This document shows positions 1 to 3,085 of a DNA stretch of 5,129 nucleotides, in pieces (positions within the stretch are counted from its first letter, which is position 1; each line of letters begins with the position of its first letter). The DNA is from Sutterella sp. UBA4713 (GTDB taxonomy: Bacteria; Pseudomonadota; Gammaproteobacteria; Burkholderiales; Burkholderiaceae_F). The notes under the pieces are model-generated. The model made no database searches and had not been told where the DNA came from. It was given only the letters and a program-made list of their open reading frames with translations. The translations under genes were made by a program, and so were the position numbers. The DNA is taken from assembly GCA_002404465.1 (NCBI GenBank), contig DHJT01000059.1:1472-6600 (forward strand), read 5' to 3'.

Positions 1-1674
1 AAGTGTTTCGGGTGCGGTGTGTTCGGCAATGCCATCGGCTTTACGATGGCCTATGAGGGATTGACGTACCCGGAAGCCGTACGGGTGCTGGCCGAGCGCC
101 TCGGAATGGTTGTTCCCGAGGATGCAACCGAGCGGAAAAAAGTAGCGCGGACCCGCACGCTTTTTGACCATATGCAGGCGGCCGCCGACTTTTACCGAAA
201 ATCCTTAGAGTCAGCTCCGCAGGCCAAAGCCTATTTAAAAAAGCGCGGCATCACGCCGGAAACGGCCGCACGCTTTTGTTTGGGATTCGCTCCCGATGCC
301 TGGAACGCCTTAAAAGACGTTTTAGGACCGACGCTTTACGAAAGTGCCGAATTGGAAGAGTCGACCGGGTGCGGATTGGTTGTTTGTAAAGATGCGACGC
401 ATCGGTACGATCGTTTTCGGGGGCGCGTGATGTTCCCGATTCGTAATCGCCGCGGACAGGTGATTAGTTTCGGAGCCAGGACACTGAACGGGGATGAGCA
501 ACCCAAATACCTTAACGGGCCTGAAACGCCGATTTACCACAAAGGAACGGAAATCTACGGGCTGTATGAAGCGGCTGATGCGATTCGTGCAAAAAAGCGT
601 GCCATCATTGTCGAAGGCTATATGGATGTCATCTCGCTTTCGCAAGCCGGCTTTACCGAGGCCGTCGCTGCTCTCGGCACCTCGGTAACAAGCGAACACG
701 TCAGGCGCCTTTTGAAGGTGACCGATACCGTTTACTTTTGCTTTGACGGGGACGGGGCCGGCCAGAAAGCGCTGCGACGCGGCATGACGGCATCACTTCC
801 CGTTATTGCCGATAGCCAGGAAGTGCGGTTCATTGTGCTACCGCCCGAACACGATCCCGATAGTCTCATTAAAGCGAAGGGCCCCGAGGCCTTTGAAGAG
901 GCTATGAAAAAAAGCCTTCCTTTAAGTGAATACTTTGCGAAAACGGTTTCGGAAGGCAAAGATTTAATGACGCCGGAAGGGCGGGGGCAGTTTCTCGATG
1001 AAGCCAAACCCCTTGTAGCCATGATGCGTGAGGCGCCTTTTTTACGTGCGCAACTTGTCAGTTTCCTGGCTATGAAATCGAGGATGAGCCCGGATGCGCT
1101 GGAAGAGGCCTTCGGCATTGCCAAACCTCGCGTCCTCGCGCCGAGTCCCGAGACGACAAAACCGCGTTGGCGACGCGGGTTGACTCGCCCGAATACACCG
1201 ATTGCGCCGCTTCCGGAAGCGGGGAATTTTGCGTCGCGTATTTTGGCCGATTTTTTAAGTTTTCCTTCGCTTTGCTCGGAATTTTCCTCTTGCGTGGAAG
1301 AAGCGTTTATCGGAAAAGACGATACGCTTTCGCAGCAAATTCTTGAGGTTTGGCGTGCGGCACTTGCCGGAGAAAAACCCATCGGAGAGCCGCAGGTCCT
1401 TCTTGCCATGCTCGAAGAAAGTCCCTACTACCGTTCCTATAAAGAGATTTTTTCGAAAGAAATCGTTTTCATGACGCCGCTTGCCAAGGCTCGTCTTGAA
1501 ACACGCGCGGCTTTCGTGCGTCTGGAAAAAGAACGTGTGTCAGAGAAAGTGCGCTCGCTTGCTTCTGAGGAACCCTTTGATGCCGATGCCTATCGCAAGT
1601 GGTCCGAGCGCGAAAGGGAATTGGCGGAGGAATTGAAAAAAATTGAGGCCGATTCGACCGCCGATATTGCCTGA
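1..1674 (+). CDS. dnaG: DNA primase DnaG, 5' end missing
   Basis: DnaG makes the short RNA primers for lagging-strand and origin replication, working with the DnaB helicase. The reading frame is open from base 1 and ends at TGA 1672-1674, giving 557 residues; numbering here starts at window codon 1. It opens inside the CHC2 zinc finger: the last two ligands are C2 and C5 in KCFGCG. About 60 N-terminal residues, including the first Cys and His ligands, lie outside the window, so the full protein should be near 615 residues (E. coli has 581). The RNA-polymerase basic motif is YDRFRGRVMFPI (136-147). The TOPRIM metal-binding residues are all present: E205 in VEGYMD, D249 and D251 in DGDGAG, D285 and D287 in HDPDSL. 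The last ~150 residues are helical and charged, matching the DnaB-binding C-terminal domain. The usual GGR after the basic motif reads GAR here. The upstream gene (often rpsU) is not visible. The gene appears intact and functional. Confidence 0.97.
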   Translation, partial: KCFGCGVFGNAIGFTMAYEGLTYPEAVRVLAERLGMVVPEDATERKKVARTRTLFDHMQAAADFYRKSLESAPQAKAYLKKRGITPETAARFCLGFAPDAWNALKDVLGPTLYESAELEESTGCGLVVCKDATHRYDRFRGRVMFPIRNRRGQVISFGARTLNGDEQPKYLNGPETPIYHKGTEIYGLYEAADAIRAKKRAIIVEGYMDVISLSQAGFTEAVAALGTSVTSEHVRRLLKVTDTVYFCFDGDGAGQKALRRGMTASLPVIADSQEVRFIVLPPEHDPDSLIKAKGPEAFEEAMKKSLPLSEYFAKTVSEGKDLMTPEGRGQFLDEAKPLVAMMREAPFLRAQLVSFLAMKSRMSPDALEEAFGIAKPRVLAPSPETTKPRWRRGLTRPNTPIAPLPEAGNFASRILADFLSFPSLCSEFSSCVEEAFIGKDDTLSQQILEVWRAALAGEKPIGEPQVLLAMLEESPYYRSYKEIFSKEIVFMTPLAKARLETRAAFVRLEKERVSEKVRSLASEEPFDADAYRKWSERERELAEELKKIEADSTADIA

Positions 1675-1697
1675 CGATTTCCCTCGGCCTTCTTTTT
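1646..1697. terminator. Candidate bidirectional terminator between dnaG and cupin gene
   Basis: AGGCCGA at 1646-1652 pairs perfectly with TCGGCCT at 1684-1690. On the + strand the second arm is followed at once by TCTTTTT (1691-1697). On the - strand the hairpin is followed by CAA and then seven T's (A run 1636-1642). The site lies where the convergent dnaG and cupin transcripts meet, and its left arm is inside the last codons of dnaG. The weak point is the long loop of about 31 bases, which makes this less certain than a compact hairpin. Confidence 0.45.
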
Positions 1698-1704
1698 CAA
1701 TTGC

Positions 1705-2085
1705 TTAGGCCATCCACGGAGCCTTATCTTCGCAGAGTTTTCCATCCGTTTGCGTGTATCCCTTAAGACTGTTGCGAGCGGATTGAATGCAGATAAACGT
1801 CATGGATGAATCTTTGGCGGCAACAAGGGCGCGGTGCACCGCCGGTCCGATGGCAAACCAGTCGCCGGCCGTGATTTCCCGTACGGAGCCGTCGATATAA
1901 AGCTGTCCTTTGCCGGAAATAATTCCGTAAAGCTCTTCATTGTTTGTGTGGCAGTGGACGAACGGAGCGCCGGTCCCGGGACCAAGGGTGTTGACCGATG
2001 TTTCACATCCGGTAAGACCGAGCTTGTCATGGAGTTCCGTGCGTGCGGCGTTGTTGTCGATATGCGTGATTTTAAAGTCTGACAT
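1705..2085 (-). CDS. Small single-domain cupin protein
   Basis: This encodes a 126-residue protein that is essentially one cupin beta-barrel and probably cytoplasmic, since no signal peptide or membrane segment is seen. Cupin motif 1 is visible as G39-x4-H44-C-H46-x3-E50, followed by the glycines of the turn (G54, G58). Motif 2 is G74-DWFAI-G80-P-AV-H84. Together H44, H46, E50 and H84 give the usual 3-His/1-Glu metal site, so a bound divalent metal is likely. The substrate cannot be told from sequence: such small cupins include sugar-binding, dioxygenase-like and stress proteins. The start at 2085 is chosen because AAAGG lies 8 bases upstream (2098-2094) and the protein then begins directly with cupin sequence (MSDFKI). 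An earlier in-frame ATG at 2214 would put the promoter and operator inside the gene. It lies downstream of, and on the same strand as, the marR gene, and shares an operator-like repeat with it. Confidence 0.85.
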   Translation of the reverse strand: MSDFKITHIDNNAARTELHDKLGLTGCETSVNTLGPGTGAPFVHCHTNNEELYGIISGKGQLYIDGSVREITAGDWFAIGPAVHRALVAAKDSSMTFICIQSARNSLKGYTQTDGKLCEDKAPWMA

Positions 2086-2119
2086 TTCTTTGACCTTTAT
2101 CCATGATGTTGAAAAAGAA

Positions 2120-2137
2120 TCGAGATTCGCATCTCGA
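2120..2137 (-). terminator. Compact hairpin with GNRA loop in the marR-cupin gap
   Basis: On the - strand TCGAGAT and ATCTCGA form a perfect 7-bp stem closed by the loop GCGA, which fits the stable GNRA tetraloop class. It is followed by TTCTTTTTC. It could be a weak intrinsic terminator for marR readthrough. With the predicted cupin start site near 2141, it could instead be a hairpin at the extreme 5' end of the cupin mRNA, acting as a stabiliser or attenuator. The stem is short and the T tract is interrupted, so its role is open. Confidence 0.35.
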
Positions 2138-2147
2138 AACAGGTCGT

Positions 2148-2153
2148 ATTTTA
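2148..2153 (-). promoter_or_regulatory. Candidate -10 element of the cupin gene
   Basis: Read on the - strand the hexamer is TAAAAT, five of six matches to TATAAT. It lies 62 bases upstream of the cupin start codon. No good -35 is present at 17 bases; TTCACG lies 20 bases upstream. The promoter is therefore probably weak or activator-assisted. The operator-like palindrome overlaps its upstream edge and fills the spacer. Confidence 0.4.
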
Positions 2154-2171
2154 GTTCGTATACGAACGAAA
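2150..2171. promoter_or_regulatory. Operator-like palindrome upstream of the cupin gene
   Basis: GTTCGTATACGAAC (2154-2167) is a perfect 14-bp palindrome. It extends to 22 bp with a single mismatched pair (A2153/G2168), flanked by TTT and AAA. Size and symmetry suit a MarR-family dimer. It overlaps the candidate -10 of the cupin gene, where binding would block RNA polymerase. The core GTTC-N6-GAAC with a TTC flank recurs at the marR promoter (2663-2681), which supports the adjacent MarR protein as the ligand. Binding is inferred. Confidence 0.6.
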
Positions 2172-2184
2172 TGCGTGAACAAAA

Positions 2185-2200
2185 CTGTAAACGTTTGCAA
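2185..2200. promoter_or_regulatory. LacI/PurR-like box upstream of the cupin gene
   Basis: On the - strand this 16-mer contains GCAAACGTTTAC, near-symmetric around a central CpG. By my count it matches 10 of 12 defined positions of the E. coli PurR consensus ANGCAANCGNTTNCNT. LacI-family repressors in general prefer such central-CG palindromes. It lies about 100 bases upstream of the cupin start, behind the MarR-type operator. PurR itself is mainly gammaproteobacterial, so another LacI-type protein or chance is possible. Confidence 0.25.
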
Positions 2201-2217
2201 ATCGTCGAATGCACGTG

Positions 2218-2652
2218 TTACTGCTTTAGATCGGATTGAAGATTTCGGGTCGCACGCTCGAGCGCTGTTTGCAGTTCTTTGAGGTCTTCTTTTGAAAACC
2301 CTCGAGTAAAACTTTCATTGAGTGCGAATGAAATTTTCTCGAAAACCGGCTTTAACTCACGTCCCTTTTTTGTCAGACAAATGCACAGGGCCCGGGCGTC
2401 GGTTTTGTTTTCCTGTTTGCGAACAAGTCCGAGTTTGGTAAGGCGCGAGACCATGACTGATACGGTTGACTTGCTTCGATGTGTTTTCTCGGCCAGTTGC
2501 GCAATTCCCACGGACCCGTGCTCAAAAAGCACGTAAAAAATATCGCCGTGACAGGGCTCGATTTGAGGGTATCCGGCATCTGTCAGGGCTTGCTTGAGAT
2601 ACGCGTTTGAGGCGCGCGCGAGGGCACATGTGCGTTCGATCAAATCTGTCAT
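2218..2652 (-). CDS. MarR-family transcriptional regulator
   Basis: A 144-residue protein, the usual size for MarR-type dimeric repressors. The winged helix-turn-helix spans about residues 46-95: SVGIAQLAEKTHRSKSTVSV is the HTH with its recognition helix (the KSTV signature), and ENKTDARALCICLTKKG is the wing, with the conserved D85-x-R87 that contacts the minor groove and the typical LT-x2-G end. N- and C-terminal helices (1-30 and 100-144) should form the dimer interface. Four cysteines (9, 34, 90, 92) are present, but none sits clearly in the OhrR redox-Cys context, so the effector is unknown. The start at 2652 is the only good ATG; its Shine-Dalgarno (GAAGAGA) is weak. A perfect TATAAT lies 28 bases upstream. 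It probably represses itself and the cupin gene behind it through the shared GTTC-N6-GAAC repeats. The 132-base gap to the cupin gene contains a separate promoter-like region. Confidence 0.92.
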   Translation of the reverse strand: MTDLIERTCALARASNAYLKQALTDAGYPQIEPCHGDIFYVLFEHGSVGIAQLAEKTHRSKSTVSVMVSRLTKLGLVRKQENKTDARALCICLTKKGRELKPVFEKISFALNESFTRGFSKEDLKELQTALERATRNLQSDLKQ

Positions 2653-2662
2653 GCAAAGTCTC

Positions 2663-2681
2663 TTCGTTCAACGGCGAACGA
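2663..2681. promoter_or_regulatory. Operator-like inverted repeat at the marR start site
   Basis: TCGTTC (2664-2669) and GAACGA (2676-2681) form perfect 6-bp arms around a 6-base spacer. The core GTTC-N6-GAAC and the flanking TTC match the cupin palindrome at 2150-2171 in sequence and spacing, though the central six bases differ. It touches the -10 box (2681-2686) and covers the expected transcription start near 2674, the normal position for autorepression. Confidence 0.6.
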
Positions 2682-2712
2682 TTATAGGATGCTTAAATCC
2701 GCAAAGGGTCAA
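2681..2712 (-). promoter_or_regulatory. Promoter of the marR gene
   Basis: On the - strand a perfect TATAAT occupies 2686-2681, 28 bases before the marR start codon. The best -35-like hexamer, TTGACC (2712-2707), is 20 bases upstream, which is longer than the usual 17. The -10 is therefore convincing and the -35 is not. The transcript would start near 2674, inside the operator-like repeat. Confidence 0.55.
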
Positions 2713-2747
2713 AACATCCGACGTATCGCGCTTGTTAGGCGCTTTTC

Positions 2748-2776
2748 TTGAAAGATTTGCCCCTGGACAATAAAAT
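2748..2776 (+). promoter_or_regulatory. Sigma-70-type promoter for rpoD
   Basis: TTGAAA (2748-2753), a 17-base spacer, then TAAAAT (2771-2776): four of six and five of six matches with ideal spacing. Transcription should start near 2783 and give a leader of about 300 nt before the rpoD ATG. Just upstream, GCGCTT is directly repeated 11 bases apart (2728-2733 and 2739-2744), about one helical turn, where an activator could sit. It diverges from the marR promoter. Confidence 0.6.
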
Positions 2777-2787
2777 CGCCTCAACGA

Positions 2788-2859
2788 ACGAGATTTCATG
2801 CCTTTTTACCGGAGTAGGCAACGCTCAGGAGACAAATGAGTCGGTAGCGGAAATTTCGT
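2788..2859 (+). ncRNA. Candidate three-way-junction RNA in the rpoD leader
   Basis: The closing stem P1 pairs ACGAGATTTC (2788-2797) with GAAATTTCGT (2850-2859), ten pairs with one G-U. Inside it, P2 pairs TGCCT (2799-2803) with AGGCA (2816-2820), and P3 pairs CGCT (2822-2825) with AGCG (2846-2849). The junction strands are A2798 between P1 and P2, A2821 between P2 and P3, and none between P3 and P1. P1 would begin only about five nucleotides after the predicted transcription start. I do not recognise a known riboswitch class. Folding was done by eye on one sequence, and chance pairing is possible. Confidence 0.35.
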
Positions 2860-2934
2860 CAGGCAATGCGTGCGGCTTCAAGTTACGGGTATCGACTCTG
2901 CGATCGTTCCCGCCCTTTAAGGCAAAAGATGTCG

Positions 2935-2981
2935 GCGCTTTTGACCGCTTGAGCGCGACCCGAATCGGTTCGCGCGTTTTT
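2935..2981 (+). terminator. Attenuator-like hairpin pair upstream of rpoD
   Basis: The terminator-like hairpin pairs GCGCGA (2953-2958) with TCGCGC (2970-2975). After one mismatch it continues with CC/GG (2960-2961 with 2967-2968) around a five-base loop, and TTTTT follows at 2977-2981. An alternative hairpin pairs GCGCTT (2935-2940) with GAGCGC (2951-2956). It shares bases 2953-2956 with the terminator's left arm, so the two cannot form together. This is the layout of a transcription attenuator. The GCGC motifs are self-complementary and common nearby, which raises the chance of coincidence. Confidence 0.4.
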
Positions 2982-3025
2982 GCGTTTCCGGTTAGTTTTA
3001 CGCGTTTTGCCGTTAGGACAATACA

Positions 3026-3035
3026 AAGGAGGAGG
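3026..3035 (+). promoter_or_regulatory. Strong Shine-Dalgarno tract distant from the rpoD start
   Basis: AAGGAGGAGG is close to a full anti-16S complement, yet it ends 50 bases before the rpoD ATG. The rpoD frame is open back to 3017, but it has no ATG, GTG or TTG between this tract and 3086. A GTG at 3051 would give a 12-codon peptide whose TGA overlaps the rpoD start (ATGA, 3086-3089), though the 15-base spacing is long. The local site for the rpoD ATG is only AAGAGA (3072-3077). TCTCC (3064-3068) could pair with GGAGG and mask the tract. It may be a standby or coupling site. Confidence 0.45.
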
Positions 3036-3085
3036 AAAAAGACCGATTACGTGTTCTTTTTGCTCTCCGAAAAGAGACAACGTTT

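Larger units (their letters stand above)
2777..3085 (+). other. Long untranslated leader of rpoD
   Basis: No convincing gene is seen in these 309 bases, so I read them as 5' leader RNA. In order they hold a potential three-way junction (2788-2859), a small hairpin with CGGG/CCCG and ATCG/CGAT arms (2886-2912), an overlapping pair of hairpins ending in TTTTT (2935-2981), and a strong ribosome-binding tract far from the start codon (3026-3035). A frame open from TTG 2748 to TGA 3089 runs through the whole stretch, but it would start at the -35 box and has no recognisable protein features. Exact transcript ends are inferred from the promoter. Confidence 0.5.

Noticed and set aside
2086..2214. 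N-terminally extended cupin starting at the ATG at 2214
   Set aside because: The extra 43 residues do not look like cupin sequence and would span the palindrome, the candidate -10 and the hairpin. The ATG at 2085 has a suitably spaced AAAGG.
2747..2770. Heat-shock (sigma-32) promoter for rpoD, suggested by CTTGAAA and a nearby CCCC
   Set aside because: CTTGAAA fits the sigma-32 -35, but the CCCC is only about six bases downstream, far too close for the usual 13-15 base spacer, and CCCCATNT is not completed.
2788..2859. Assignment of the leader structure to a known class (GEMM c-di-GMP, yybP-ykoY, glycine, THF or hammerhead)
   Set aside because: Short pieces such as GGAGTAG and GGTAGCGG resemble parts of these motifs, but the rest of each consensus is absent or in the wrong order.
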